Counted from the first letter of the stretch, positions 44,085 to 53,616 are shown. The stretch is 64,000 bases of DNA from Candidatus Jordarchaeales archaeon (GCA_038889235.1 JAWAHN010000003.1:115703-179702), one strand, 5' to 3'. Translations and numbers: made by a program. Notes: generated by a model not told the origin, from the letters alone.

Positions 44085-44186
44085 TGCAATGTAGAGCCCC
44101 CTCTTGGGGTCAACGAACCCGGTTGGGATTCAAGCGTCATGTGGAGTTGGGGCTTAACACCTGCAATCGAAGCCCTCAGAGTTTGA
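44085..44186 (+). pseudogene. Coding remnant, possible transposase C-terminus
   Basis: The frame reads ECVECNVEPPLGVNEPGWD and ends TPAIEALRV-stop. The CxxC and the downstream Pro/Trp-rich tail look like the end of an insertion-sequence protein, but the family is not certain. No start or upstream frame of useful length exists. Confidence 0.3.
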
Positions 44187-44409
44187 GCGCTTTGGTTTCA
44201 ACTGTGTTGCGACAGGTGCGTTTACGCCTAGGGTGCCGTTGATCTTGTGCCGCAAAAGAGTTACATTTTTGCCAGTGTTATTGGCATTTAGCGGCTTACT
44301 TGGCTAAAGTTAGGATCGACAGGTTTGGGAGGATATTGATACCAAGAACATGCTCTCCTCGGGGGAAGTTTAAAAAAAGAAAGGTCAAAAAAGGGAGGTG
44401 GATTCTCTC

Positions 44410-45219
44410 TTATTCTCCCTTGAACTGTGGTGCCCGCTTTTCTAGGAAGGCCATAACTCCTTCCATGGCGTCTTTGCTCGCGCTCGCTATGGATGCTAGG
44501 GCGCCCTCAAGGATTAATCCGCTACTTATTGGAGCTTCTGCTCCGAAGTTGAGCGCGTACTTCGTTACACGCTGGGCTATAGGCGGTCCCTGTGCGAGCT
44601 TCATAGCGAAGGCTCTAACCTCTTCCTCAAACTTCTCCCGCGGCACCACTTTGTTGACGAGACCTATCCTGTAGGCTTCCTGGGCGCTTATCGGCTCAGC
44701 TATCAGGCAGAGCTCCTTAGCCTTTGCTAGGCCGACGAGACGTACCAGTCTCTGTGTTCCACCCCACCCTGGGATGATGCCTCTTTGAAGCTCGGGCTGA
44801 CCTATTTGGGCATCCTCAACAGCTATCCTGAAGTCACATGCCAGTGCGAGCTCGCACCCTCCTCCCAGGGCGAACCCGTTTATGGCCGCTATAACTATCT
44901 TGGGGAACCTTTCAATCTTCTGCGTCACTTTCGCCATGTACATTGCCGTCTCAAGCATGCCTACAACTTGCGCAGTTCCTTTCGTCTGCATAAGCGTCAG
45001 CGGCAATGGCTCCTTTAAGTCTGCCCCAGCCGAGAAGAACCTGTCACCGGACCCGGTTATTATCACGACGCGCGTGTCCTTGTCAAACCAGAGCTCGTCG
45101 AGCGCCTTGTCAAGCTCGTCTATGAGCTTCTGGTTTATCGCGTTAGCCTTAGGCCTGTTAAGTATTATCCATGCTAGTGGCGGCTCTTTCTTTAAAATTA
45201 TGGTCTCGTATGTGGACAA
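44410..45219 (-). CDS. Enoyl-CoA hydratase (crotonase family)
   Basis: The 269-residue enzyme hydrates enoyl-CoA. It has the oxyanion-hole segments SAGADLKE and GFALGGGCELALACDF, the active-site Glu-containing QPELQRGIIPGWGGTQRL, and a normal length. With the other acyl-CoA genes it would complete beta-oxidation. The promoter probably contains ACTTATAAGT, a palindrome near 45265. It is divergent from the sirtuin gene. Confidence 0.93.
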   Translation of the reverse strand: MSTYETIILKKEPPLAWIILNRPKANAINQKLIDELDKALDELWFDKDTRVVIITGSGDRFFSAGADLKEPLPLTLMQTKGTAQVVGMLETAMYMAKVTQKIERFPKIVIAAINGFALGGGCELALACDFRIAVEDAQIGQPELQRGIIPGWGGTQRLVRLVGLAKAKELCLIAEPISAQEAYRIGLVNKVVPREKFEEEVRAFAMKLAQGPPIAQRVTKYALNFGAEAPISSGLILEGALASIASASKDAMEGVMAFLEKRAPQFKGE

Positions 45220-45430
45220 GACACACCCTCCTTCGGCTTACAAGTTAGGTGGAACTGCAACTGACTTATAAGTTTTGCCGAACACACGCGTCTATCGAAG
45301 CTCTGAAACACCTTAAGCAGCGCTTTACATGCCCCTCTTAGAAAGAAATAAGTGTGTTCGCAGAAAGGTAATCTTGAGTGCTGTCCTTCTTCTAGCTGTG
45401 GTTGGTTCTGAATTTTCGGAGGGAGGCGAG

Positions 45431-46237
45431 TTGGAGGCTGAAAGCGAGTTAATTAGGGAGGCGGCAAGGGTTCTCTCGAGGTCCAGGTATGCGGTGGCAC
45501 TTACAGGTGCCGGGGTTTCAACTGAGTCGGGGATCCCGGATTTCAGGGGGCCATCCGGGGTATGGACGAAGAATCCTGAAGCAGAGAGGAAAGCCTACGA
45601 GGTTTATGAGAAGTTTCTTAGGGATCCGAAGGCATACTGGGAGGATGTGTTGAGGGGGCCTTCACTCTTAGGTGATATTTGGAAGGCGCAGCCGAACCCT
45701 TCGCACTACGCGCTGGCGGAGTTGGAGCAGATGGGGATTCTCAAGTGCGTTATCACGCAAAACATTGACAACTTACACCAGAAGGCTGGTAGTAGAAACG
45801 TCTTAGACTTCCACGGGAACATCTTCAAGCTCAGGTGCGTGAGCTGTGGTACGAGGTACGAACGGGTCAACTTCAACGTGGCTGAGGTCTTGTCGAGAGG
45901 CGACGTCCCTAGGTGTAGTAGGTGCAATTACCCGTTAAAATCGGACGTCGTCTACTTTGGCGAGCCGATTCCGGGCGACGTTTACGAGAAAAGCTTGGAG
46001 GAAGTTAGAAGGTGTGATGTTATGATTGTCGCTGGGACCTCGGCTGTTGTGTACCCAGCGGCATACCTTCCAAGGTTAGCGAAGTTCAAGCCGAACCCAG
46101 CGGTGATCATTGAAGTTAACGCCCAGCCTACGCCGCTGACGGAAGAAGTGACAGACTACTTCATTCAGGGCTTAACCGGAAAAATACTCCCAAAAATAGT
46201 TGAAGAAGTTAAGCGATTGAGGGAAGGGCACGCGTGA
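45431..46237 (+). CDS. NAD-dependent protein deacylase (Sir2 family)
   Basis: The protein has all sirtuin motifs: TGAGVSTESGIPDFRGP, TQNIDNLHQKAG, catalytic His in DFHGN, a zinc site CVSCG/CSRCN and GTSAVVYPAA. It removes acetyl or acyl groups from Lys using NAD. I chose TTG at 45431 (268 aa), which has GGAGGGAGG ahead. The frame is open up to an ATG at 45329; that extension would add a hydrophobic N-terminal stretch not found in sirtuins. The divergent crotonase gene suggests a link to control of acyl-CoA enzymes, as in other systems, but this is inference. Confidence 0.92.
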   Translation: MEAESELIREAARVLSRSRYAVALTGAGVSTESGIPDFRGPSGVWTKNPEAERKAYEVYEKFLRDPKAYWEDVLRGPSLLGDIWKAQPNPSHYALAELEQMGILKCVITQNIDNLHQKAGSRNVLDFHGNIFKLRCVSCGTRYERVNFNVAEVLSRGDVPRCSRCNYPLKSDVVYFGEPIPGDVYEKSLEEVRRCDVMIVAGTSAVVYPAAYLPRLAKFKPNPAVIIEVNAQPTPLTEEVTDYFIQGLTGKILPKIVEEVKRLREGHA

Positions 46238-46361
46238 AGCTGGGGGATTAATGAGCTGAAGTACACGTGCTTGAAGGATTTTGGTTCCAAAGGACGCTGA
46301 CATGCTAGGCGTGTTCCCGGTGATCCCTGCGGCTTCTGCGGGGGGTGCAGCGGTGTCACCT

Positions 46362-46757
46362 TCACACTACTTCCTTTAAGCTCAGCGCACTCACGTAGCT
46401 CCCAACTTTCATTTTGAGTTTCTCGTCCTCCGTCACCAGTGTGAAGTTGTTGCTTTTTGCCGCGAAAACGTAGGAGGCGTCATAGAACGTGATGCCCAGC
46501 TTAACTGCAATGTCAATCACCTCCTGCTCATGGCAGCTCACATCAACTTTCTTGAGCAACTTGAACACTCTTTTAACTAAAGCTGTCAGTCGGATAGCCT
46601 CCTCGTAACCGACATCCCTTAGCAAGGACACCCTTTTCCACAGAACGTTCCCCACTTCGTATACAGCTAAGTCCAGAGTATAGTTTCCATACAGGACCCC
46701 CACTTTCCTCTCCACCAGAGCTTTAAATATCGATGAGGCATCGAAAAGGAGGCTCAT
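46362..46757 (-). CDS. vapC: VapC-type PIN-domain toxin (ribonuclease)
   Basis: The 131-residue protein begins with the PIN motif LLFDASSIF and has the acidic residues expected for Mg binding: D6, E in LDLAVYEVGN, D in ITFYDASYV, and D in TEDEKL. PIN toxins cut RNA. It overlaps the antitoxin gene by 4 bases (ATGA-type), typical of vapBC operons. Confidence 0.9.
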   Translation of the reverse strand: MSLLFDASSIFKALVERKVGVLYGNYTLDLAVYEVGNVLWKRVSLLRDVGYEEAIRLTALVKRVFKLLKKVDVSCHEQEVIDIAVKLGITFYDASYVFAAKSNNFTLVTEDEKLKMKVGSYVSALSLKEVV

Positions 46758-46984
46758 CTAAAACCCCTATCCTCCCTCACACTCTTCACCACGAAATCAT
46801 CTGAAAACTTTTCTAGGACGGTGCCAAGCTCATCTAGTTCGCTTTCAATCTCCTCTAACTCCCTCCTCCTCAACTCTTCCTCTATAGCTTTCCTAAGCAA
46901 GTCTGATGGCTTGATGCCGAGCTCTTCGAGTCGCCTCTTCACCTCCAATGGCACCTTCACAGACACCGTTACATATTTACCCAT
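46754..46984 (-). CDS. vapB: VapB-type antitoxin
   Basis: The small acidic protein starts MGKYVTVSVKVPLEVKRR, a ribbon-helix-helix type DNA-binding N-terminus, followed by a helical acidic C-terminal part (EELRRRELEEIESELDEL) that would bind the toxin. I chose ATG at 46984, which has GGTGG ahead; a TTG four codons upstream is possible. A perfect 14-base palindrome lies just upstream. Confidence 0.85.
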   Translation of the reverse strand: MGKYVTVSVKVPLEVKRRLEELGIKPSDLLRKAIEEELRRRELEEIESELDELGTVLEKFSDDFVVKSVREDRGFR

Positions 46985-47002
46985 TATAACCACCAATAGT
47001 TA

Positions 47003-47016
47003 CTACATTAATGTAG
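47003..47016. promoter_or_regulatory. Palindromic operator candidate of vapBC
   Basis: CTACATTAATGTAG is a perfect 14-base palindrome about 20 bases upstream of the vapB start. Ribbon-helix-helix antitoxins bind such sites to repress their own operon. Confidence 0.55.
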
Positions 47017-47208
47017 ACATTTAAGGTTTACCTCGCAGCACGGATGGTTCAGAGGTCTGTCCGGAAAGGCGGCGGTAAAGGGTTCCCGGTAGGAGGGACG
47101 AAAAGCTCGTGAAGGGAATGCGGAATTTTGCGGGCTCGTTCACGAAGTCTTAATAAACAGACGTAAACCTAATAGAGTGGTTGTAGTGTTTAGCGGGAGG
47201 AGTTATAC

Positions 47209-48345
47209 GTGCGTTTTGTGTTGCTTGGTGCAGGTGGTATGGGGGAACTTGCCCTAAAAGACCTTGTTGAAAGTGGTGTCGAAAAAATCGTTGTTGCCGA
47301 CTACGATGTAGGGAAGGCGGAGGCCTTAGCGAGGAAATATGGCGGGAGGGTGCACGTTTCAGCCGAATTCGTTGACGCCAATGACCGCAACTCCATGTTG
47401 AGAGTTATGGATGGCGCCGACGTCGTAGCGAGCACTATTGGCCCGTTCAGTGATTATGGTGTTAAAGTTCTTGAGGCGGCGATAGAAGCTGGAGTGAACT
47501 TCGTCGACATATGCGATGATCCACAACCGACTGTCGATGAGCTTAACTTGCACGGCGAAGCTAAGCGGGCGGGTATAACCGCGGTCATAGGTATGGGCAA
47601 CAACCCAGGAGTGGGAAACTTGTGTGCCAGGTACGGCGCGCAGAAGCTGGATGAAGTTGAAGAAATCAAGCTAATCTGGGTTCACCCGGCAATTTCACGA
47701 ACAGGGGAAGCAGCCTTGCTACACGCAATTAGCGCCTTTTCCGGAATGGTCCCCTCTTACCGCGATGGTCAATGGGTTTACGTTGCTGCTGGATCAGAGA
47801 AGGAGGAGGTTGAGTTCCCTGACCCCGTGGGGAAGGTCGAAGTGTACCACTCCGGGCACCCTGAACCCTTAACCATACCAAGGTATATCCATGTCAGAAA
47901 CGTGTCCTGTAAGGGCGGTATTGTCCCAACATGGACTGGGCAGGAATTCATAAAACTCCTCTCCTACGGACTGGGAGATGTAGAGCCCGTCGAGGTTAGG
48001 GGGGTGAAAGTAGTTCCCAGAGAGTTCACGGCATCCCTCCTCAAAAAGGTTGTCCGCAACTTGGGTGGCAGTCTAACTATTGGAGGAAGCGTCAAGGCTT
48101 CGCGCGTGATAGTTAAAGGCAGGAAGGGTGGGGACAAGGTTACTTATACTTACGATAGGATAGGCAATGAGTGGGAGGCGGGAGTCGCACTATCCATAGG
48201 AGCCCAAATGGTTGCTAGAGGCGAAGTCAAGGAGAAAGGCGTTTTTCCACCTGAAGGCTGCATTGAACCTCAAAAGTTCTTTGAAGAACTGAGGAAGAGA
48301 GGGTTAAGGATCGTGGAAAGGATCATCATAGAACACGAGCTTTGA
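47209..48345 (+). CDS. Saccharopine-dehydrogenase-like NAD(P) oxidoreductase, copy 2
   Basis: The 378-residue paralogue of the protein at 39630 has FVLLGAGGMGELAL, ADVVASTIGPFSDYG and GVNFVDICDDP, and the GMGNNPG segment after the Rossmann fold. Function is not known. The two copies keep the same order of motifs but differ in the C-terminal half. Starts with GTG at 47209 behind GGGAGGAG. It stands between vapBC and PEPCK. Confidence 0.8.
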   Translation: MRFVLLGAGGMGELALKDLVESGVEKIVVADYDVGKAEALARKYGGRVHVSAEFVDANDRNSMLRVMDGADVVASTIGPFSDYGVKVLEAAIEAGVNFVDICDDPQPTVDELNLHGEAKRAGITAVIGMGNNPGVGNLCARYGAQKLDEVEEIKLIWVHPAISRTGEAALLHAISAFSGMVPSYRDGQWVYVAAGSEKEEVEFPDPVGKVEVYHSGHPEPLTIPRYIHVRNVSCKGGIVPTWTGQEFIKLLSYGLGDVEPVEVRGVKVVPREFTASLLKKVVRNLGGSLTIGGSVKASRVIVKGRKGGDKVTYTYDRIGNEWEAGVALSIGAQMVARGEVKEKGVFPPEGCIEPQKFFEELRKRGLRIVERIIIEHEL

Positions 48346-48639
48346 ACGATTTAAGGCCAAAGAGCCTGTCACCCAGTATATGGCAACCCGTAGAAAGGGT
48401 GCGGCGGCTAAAATACTTCACAGTAAACCTCCAGCGCACAGTAGCCAACCGTCTACTGAGCCCTCTCTGCTTTAGCCCCGACCACGGGGAAGAAAGGCCC
48501 TAAAAAGGTCGTCTCAAAACAGGGGAAAACAAGCGTCCGTGACGGGGGTTTCAGCTAACAAGTAAAAACAGGGTATGAATTTAAGGCTTGCTCCACGTTT
48601 TTCAGTCAAATTCACCGGACAACCGTGCTCTCGAGCCTC

Positions 48640-50487
48640 CTAGTGGAGGGACAGCGGGTTAAGGTTTGGGCCGTGGTCCTGTATGTAGCGTCTCAGTCTC
48701 GAAAGCTGCTCTTTAAGCGTGGTGAAGACCTCAGCTGGGGTTTCAGGAATCTCACTGTATATTTTGAGCATTCTTTCGAATTTCTCAGCGTACTTTTCCA
48801 GCCTTATCGTGAACTGCTTCTTGTATGTCTCTACATCGTACTCTTTGTTTAGCGTTTCCTTAAACAGCTTTTTAAGGTCGCTGTACGTAGGTATGTAGCC
48901 TATCGGCGTGGTCAGTGCTTCTGCCTCTCCTTCCACCCTGCACGCCATCCACTTCAGCCACACTCTCTTGTCCTCCCTGTCAGTCAAGTACCTCCCATTC
49001 TCGCTGAGGAAGTAATTCACCCCGTATATCTTAGGTGGCCTCTTCAGCTTCCGCCCAAACTCTATGTGGTTCCTAATGTATACACCCAGGTTTATGGACA
49101 TGAAGTCTAGGTTAGCGAAGGGGTTAAACTCCAGCTCACCAGGCTTACCTAGGACCGCTGTAGTCCTCTCAGTCTCCATAGAAGCGCCTATGGTGACCAC
49201 GCCGTGAAGCCAGTCGAATGCCTCAACAAGCGGGATCACGTACGTAGAATCCCTAACACCGTAAATTATGGCGCTCACAATGACGCCTTCAGGGTCATCG
49301 TACTTGGGATCTAAGTTGGGGAACGACGAAAGTGGGACAGTGAAGCGAGCATTCGGGTGCGATGCCGGCACAGGGTTACCTTTCTCGTCCTTCATTCCGG
49401 GGAACCATTCGCCGAGGTAATTTCTCCCCTTGTTGGGCAGGTTCTTCTTTGAACCGTTCCAGTAAACTTCTTTGTCCTCCCCTAGAAGGACGTTTGAGAA
49501 TATGACTTCTCCGGGTTTGTTGAGTACATCCCATATCACCGGGTCGTCTTTTGCGTTTATACCGTCAATTATGCCAAATATGCCGATTTCGGGGTTGACC
49601 GCCCTAGCCTCCCCGTCAATCGCCCTGATGAACGCTATGTCGTCGCCAATGATCTTTCCAACCATGCACGTGGAAGTCTTACCCGAAGCAGATGGAAAGG
49701 CGCCGGTGAAGTACAGTAAACCTTTCCGTCCTTCGACCCCTATCACGAACATGTGTTCTGCTAGCCAGCCCTCCCTCAATGCCCTACAAATCGTCAGCCT
49801 TAAAGACAGCTTCTTGAGACCAATGCTATTGCCACCGTACTGCGTGTTGACACTGTAAACGGTTTCAGACGCGAGGTCAATGTATATCCTCCGCTTGCTA
49901 ACGTTCTTACTTCTACAACACTCGTCAAGCTCACCTTGAGAGTGGATAAACTTAAGGAAACTTGCACTCTCGCCCAGCCTAACGAACTCGTCGTAAGCGC
50001 TCCTGTAGAGTATGTTCTCACTGTGGAGGACATAGTATGAATCTGTGACCTGCACCGCCAGAACCTGGAAGGGTGACTTTTTGGGGCCTAAGGAGTAGAA
50101 CCCCACGAGCATCTCCCTGCCCTTCATCGAACCCCTTAGAAGACCGACTATCTCTTCTAAGCCCTCGCGGCGCGGCTTCGTGTTGATAAATGGAATCTTC
50201 TCGTCAGTTAGGATGAAAGTGTCCCCACGAGCCCTAGCCTGATCAAGTGGGCTGTCGAAGTGCACGGTGTGGCCTAGGATCCTCGCGGGCAGCTCCTCAC
50301 CGTTCTCAAGCGCCTTCCTCCTAACGTATTCGTAGTCCTCGCGGCTTCCCGTAGAGATGAAAACGCTTGACGGGTCACAGAGAGATATAACTTCACTTAG
50401 GAAGGCGTGGAGCTCCCTGTTGTTTATCCGTTTAACTCTCTCGAACATCTCCTTGCTCAATCTTTCTTCAAGGTACTCTAAGCCCAT
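48640..50487 (-). CDS. pckG: Phosphoenolpyruvate carboxykinase, GTP type
   Basis: The 615-residue enzyme converts oxaloacetate and GTP to PEP. The P-loop is [10 protein letters not shown], and segments such as [23 protein letters not shown] (parts) and PHARF-type NARFTVPLS match GTP-dependent archaeal PEPCK. Length is typical. It would feed acetyl-CoA and TCA-derived carbon into gluconeogenesis. A 15-base inverted-repeat motif lies 60 bases upstream of its start. Confidence 0.95.
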   Translation of the reverse strand: MGLEYLEERLSKEMFERVKRINNRELHAFLSEVISLCDPSSVFISTGSREDYEYVRRKALENGEELPARILGHTVHFDSPLDQARARGDTFILTDEKIPFINTKPRREGLEEIVGLLRGSMKGREMLVGFYSLGPKKSPFQVLAVQVTDSYYVLHSENILYRSAYDEFVRLGESASFLKFIHSQGELDECCRSKNVSKRRIYIDLASETVYSVNTQYGGNSIGLKKLSLRLTICRALREGWLAEHMFVIGVEGRKGLLYFTGAFPSASGKTSTCMVGKIIGDDIAFIRAIDGEARAVNPEIGIFGIIDGINAKDDPVIWDVLNKPGEVIFSNVLLGEDKEVYWNGSKKNLPNKGRNYLGEWFPGMKDEKGNPVPASHPNARFTVPLSSFPNLDPKYDDPEGVIVSAIIYGVRDSTYVIPLVEAFDWLHGVVTIGASMETERTTAVLGKPGELEFNPFANLDFMSINLGVYIRNHIEFGRKLKRPPKIYGVNYFLSENGRYLTDREDKRVWLKWMACRVEGEAEALTTPIGYIPTYSDLKKLFKETLNKEYDVETYKKQFTIRLEKYAEKFERMLKIYSEIPETPAEVFTTLKEQLSRLRRYIQDHGPNLNPLSLH

Positions 50488-50909
50488 GTTAGCACAGACT
50501 CCTCAAACGGTTTTCAAGCCACACTTAGGCATATGTAAAGATGCAATTTGTCATAAACAAAGATGCATAAGACTTGGGTCCTATATTTTAAGATTCCTCT
50601 ATAAATTTTACTCCTCAAAATCTTCCTTTCGAAGCGTGAACATTAAGCACTCTTAAGTTTCAACGCTAAGCCGAGATTTGCTTGCAATAAACCTGTTAAT
50701 CTAAGCTTCGAAATGCCCCTCACCTTTAAACAAAATCGAGCACACGTTTCGGTGGTTCACAGCGTGCACAAAAAGGTACCAATAATTCCTGAACAACTTC
50801 TTAAAGCCACTAATCTTCTCCTTCGAGCTGTGAAGAGAAAAAATTTAATATTCTTGCCTTTCTAATAAGGGAATTGTTAAATAAAGGCTTCCCGGAGGGA
50901 GAGAGGGTC
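50488..50909. other. Promoter region between PEPCK and the V4R genes
   Basis: About 420 AT-rich bases. It contains the PEPCK promoter (TATA-like TTTACATATG on the minus strand near 50525), the TTTGTCATAAACAAA motif, and an AT-rich promoter for the V4R genes (AAAAAATTTAATATTC, near 50840). No gene is seen. Confidence 0.5.
50547..50561. promoter_or_regulatory. Inverted-repeat motif TTTGT-N5-ACAAA, copy 1
   Basis: TTTGTCATAAACAAA is a 5-base inverted repeat around CATAA, located just upstream of the PEPCK TATA region. The same 15 bases occur at 57642-57656. A common transcription factor is a reasonable reading. Confidence 0.5.
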
Positions 50910-51416
50910 TTGGCATTAAGAGAGTGGAGCTACCACCAGCCTATCAAGGGGAAAGCGAACATTGACGCATACCTTTCCACGCATTATGCAATGATAGACT
51001 ACTTAATAGAGAAGGACGGAAACATTACTGCAGCTATTAAGGACGGGTGGGAATTGGGAAGAAAAGCAGGGACGCGGTTTTTCGTCAGGTTTTCCGATAA
51101 AATTAAGAAGTACGGCAGGAATCTAGAAGGAGTCGCAAAGGTTCTAAACGAAATCTATGAGTCGATTACCGGAAAAAAGTTTGACGAAATAGAAGTTGGG
51201 GAGAAAACCATAGTATTCGAAGATTACAAGTGCCCACTCTGCGAGGACTATGTTTTCCCCGACGAGTTCAAGAAAGAGGGAAGAGCCTGCATAGCAATTT
51301 CAGGCGTTTTCACAGAAGTGTGCAACCTAGCCGGGCTTAAGGTAAAATGCTGGGAGACCAAGTGCAAGGCTGCGGGAGACGACTGCTGCAGACACGAGCT
51401 TGAGATAACCAAGTAA
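50910..51416 (+). CDS. V4R-domain protein, copy 1
   Basis: The 168-residue protein ends with TEVCNLAGLKVKCWETKC-KAAGDDCCRHELEI, the 4-vinyl reductase (V4R) type Cys-rich end, and has CPLCEDYVF in the middle. V4R domains bind small molecules such as hydrocarbons or act in sensing. I chose TTG at 50910 with GGAGGGAGAG ahead, which aligns its N-terminus with copy 2; an upstream TTG at 50874 is possible. Copy 2 follows by 50 bases, so this is a tandem duplication in one operon. Confidence 0.75.
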   Translation: MALREWSYHQPIKGKANIDAYLSTHYAMIDYLIEKDGNITAAIKDGWELGRKAGTRFFVRFSDKIKKYGRNLEGVAKVLNEIYESITGKKFDEIEVGEKTIVFEDYKCPLCEDYVFPDEFKKEGRACIAISGVFTEVCNLAGLKVKCWETKCKAAGDDCCRHELEITK

Positions 51417-51466
51417 AATCCACTTAAAATTTTGAAAAACTTTTTGAGGGTTGGAGGTGTGTTCGC

Positions 51467-51979
51467 TTGGGGTTGAAGGGGTGGATTGCATGGCACGCTG
51501 TGGCTAAAAAAATCGATTTAGAAGCCCTAATCTCGATGACACTTGCAACATATATGACCCTCCTAGAGAAAGAGGGGGATGCCGAAAAAGCTACACGTAT
51601 GCTCTGGAATATCGGAAGGAAGGCTGGAGCCAGAATGCTTGCGAAATATGCTGAGCACGTAGGTAAGCATGCCGTTGAGTTTTACGAGTTCTCCAAAACC
51701 TATAACTTCGCGTACTACTTCTACCTAGGAAAAACGTACGACAAAATATACATAATCCCCGAGGAGAAGAAAATAGTATTCGAAGATTACAATTGCCCCC
51801 TCTGCAAAGGAATACTCGCTCCAAAGGAAATAAGGGATAAAGTCAGGCTATGTGTAATAGTAGACGGCATTTACACCGAAGTGTGCAAGCTTAGAGGCTT
51901 TAATGCTGAAAGCTGGGAGACCAAGTGCAAGGCTGCAGGGGACGAGTGTTGTAGGCATGAGCTGAAACTCATAGAGTGA
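51467..51979 (+). CDS. V4R-domain protein, copy 2
   Basis: The 170-residue protein is a tandem paralogue of copy 1 with CPLCKGILAPKE and the same Cys-rich end (CKAAGDECCRHELKL). The two are clearly related through their full length. Start TTG at 51467 with GGAGGTG ahead. The conserved Cys may bind metal. Their position next to PEPCK and acyl-CoA genes does not prove a shared function. Confidence 0.75.
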   Translation: MGLKGWIAWHAVAKKIDLEALISMTLATYMTLLEKEGDAEKATRMLWNIGRKAGARMLAKYAEHVGKHAVEFYEFSKTYNFAYYFYLGKTYDKIYIIPEEKKIVFEDYNCPLCKGILAPKEIRDKVRLCVIVDGIYTEVCKLRGFNAESWETKCKAAGDECCRHELKLIE

Positions 51980-51998
51980 GGAGAAACATTTTCTCCTC
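51978..51998 (+). terminator. Hairpin terminator after the V4R genes
   Basis: GAGGAGAAA-CAT-TTTCTCCTC is a perfect 9-base stem with a 3-base loop; it begins inside the stop codon and is followed by a T-rich stretch. Confidence 0.6.
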
Positions 51999-52422
51999 TC
52001 TTCTATTTTAATGACTTTTTTCCCTTATTTCTGCTTGCAGTGTCTCCTTCAAGATGGAGGCTTCATAACGTTTCAGAAAGTGTTTTGTCTAGACACGTAG
52101 TAAAGCATGAGAAGTAAAGGTGACTGGGCCCACGTTGCCCGGTGGTGGTCGCGGCGTCGAGCTTAAAAATTGCAGCGTGGTTGCTGGGAGTGCTAGAAGC
52201 CAGGCCACTAAGGGGGCTGACGAAAAAGGGATGCAGGAAGTTGAACAAAGCTTAACGCTAAGAAAATGATAACAGTAAGAGAGTTAACGGGAAAGGTGGC
52301 GTTTTCGAATGATGTTTCTCTTTCACCTATACTCTGTTCTCCTTTTGCCCGGTCTGTGGGAGAAAAGTTAAATGTCAGCTTGTGATTATGACGCTTGGTT
52401 TTCGCCTTGGAGGGTGGGGAGG
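51999..52422. other. Intergenic region
   Basis: About 420 bases without a supported gene. The end should hold the promoter of the 3-hydroxyacyl-CoA dehydrogenase copy 2. A frame extending that gene upstream to 52372 lacks a ribosome site. Confidence 0.4.
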
Positions 52423-53616
52423 ATGAAGGTTGAGGACGTAAAGAATGTTGCTGTCATCGGAGCGGGCATTATGGGCCACGGAATAGCGCAGCTAGCTGCC
52501 CAATCTGGCTATGAGGTCACGCTTATGGATTTAAAGCAGGAAATACTTGACAGAGCGCTTGAAAAAATAAGGTGGAGCTTGGGTAAGCTCGTCGATAAAG
52601 GCGTTATTCCGAGGGAAAAAGCGGGTGAAATTGCCGGCAGAATAAGGACGACGACAAGTTTAGAGGAAGCGGTTAAGGAAGCAGACTTTGTTGTGGAAGC
52701 TGTAGTGGAAGACGTAAATGTAAAAAAAGACGTTTTTAGAAGAGTGGATGAGCATGCTCCCAAACACGCTGTTCTTGCGTCTAACACAAGCACGCTCCCC
52801 ATAACCGAGATAGCTTCTGCGACTTCTAGGCCCAGCAGGGTTGTCGGAATGCACTTCTTCGCCCCTCCAGTCGTAATGTCTCTAGTTGAAGTTGTGAAAG
52901 GCGGTAAAACGAGTAAGGAGACCTTGCAGCTAGCAGTTGAACTAGCTAGAAGACTGGGAAAAACCGTGATAGTGTGTAGGAAGGACGTCGCCGGCTTTAT
53001 AGTGAACAGGGTCCTAGGGCCCATTCTTCACGAAGCCGCCTGGACTGTTTACAGAGGGGGGGCGACAGTCGAAGAGGTTGACTCAGCCATGGTTCACAAG
53101 GTGGGGCTACCAATAGGCGCCTTTAGGCTGGCAGACTACATTGGAATAGATACCGTGTACATGGCCGGGAAGGCTGTAAGTGAGAGAGACCCCGCCGCGT
53201 TAATGCCATGCCCCATTTTCGAGGAGTACTATAGGAGAGGGTGGCTTGGGCAGAAGACGGGGAGAGGCTTCTATGAGTGGAAGGAGGGGGGCGCGCCCAT
53301 CGTAGCTAGGGAGGTAGGAGAGCGGCTTGACCCGGTGCCCATAATGGCTCCAGCGGTCAACGCTGCCGCATGGCTTGTGAGGAACAAAATAGCAACCGTG
53401 AAAGACGTGGATCTGGGTGTCAGACTTGGGCTTGGGTACCCAAAGGGAATACTCGAGTTAGCCGACACATGGGGGCTTGACAAAGTGGTGTCAACGCTGG
53501 AAGAGAAAAGGAGAATATACGGCGACTACTATACCCCAGACCCTCTCCTGGTGAGAAAGATTAACGAGGGAAAAACAGGTGTCAAAGCTGGAGAGGGATT
53601 CTACAAGTACAAATGA
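52423..53616 (+). CDS. 3-hydroxyacyl-CoA dehydrogenase, copy 2
   Basis: The protein is a paralogue of copy 1 with VIGAGIMGHGIAQ, ASNTSTLPITE, VGMHFFAPP and GFIVNRVLGP. Two C-terminal 3HCDH domains end in TGRGFYEWK and GEGFYKYK. I chose ATG at 52423 (397 aa), which has GGAGGGTGGGGAGG directly upstream; an ATG at 52372 is less likely. The two copies may differ in chain length or branched substrates. Confidence 0.94.
   Translation: MKVEDVKNVAVIGAGIMGHGIAQLAAQSGYEVTLMDLKQEILDRALEKIRWSLGKLVDKGVIPREKAGEIAGRIRTTTSLEEAVKEADFVVEAVVEDVNVKKDVFRRVDEHAPKHAVLASNTSTLPITEIASATSRPSRVVGMHFFAPPVVMSLVEVVKGGKTSKETLQLAVELARRLGKTVIVCRKDVAGFIVNRVLGPILHEAAWTVYRGGATVEEVDSAMVHKVGLPIGAFRLADYIGIDTVYMAGKAVSERDPAALMPCPIFEEYYRRGWLGQKTGRGFYEWKEGGAPIVAREVGERLDPVPIMAPAVNAAAWLVRNKIATVKDVDLGVRLGLGYPKGILELADTWGLDKVVSTLEEKRRIYGDYYTPDPLLVRKINEGKTGVKAGEGFYKYK

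Larger units (their letters stand above)
43742..44409. other. Gene-free region with coding remnants
   Basis: About 670 bases without an intact gene. Two short coding fragments (next two entries) suggest decayed insertion sequences. The T- and A-rich stretch at about 44365-44395 probably belongs to the 3' end of the crotonase gene. Confidence 0.5.

Noticed and set aside
45329-45430. N-terminal hydrophobic extension of the sirtuin that looks like a signal anchor
   Set aside because: The strong GGAGGGAGG site directly before TTG 45431 and the family length support the shorter protein.
48346-48639. Possible RNA gene or transposon end after the saccharopine-like copy 2
   Set aside because: The 290 bases show no coherent stem-loop or coding pattern that could be supported.
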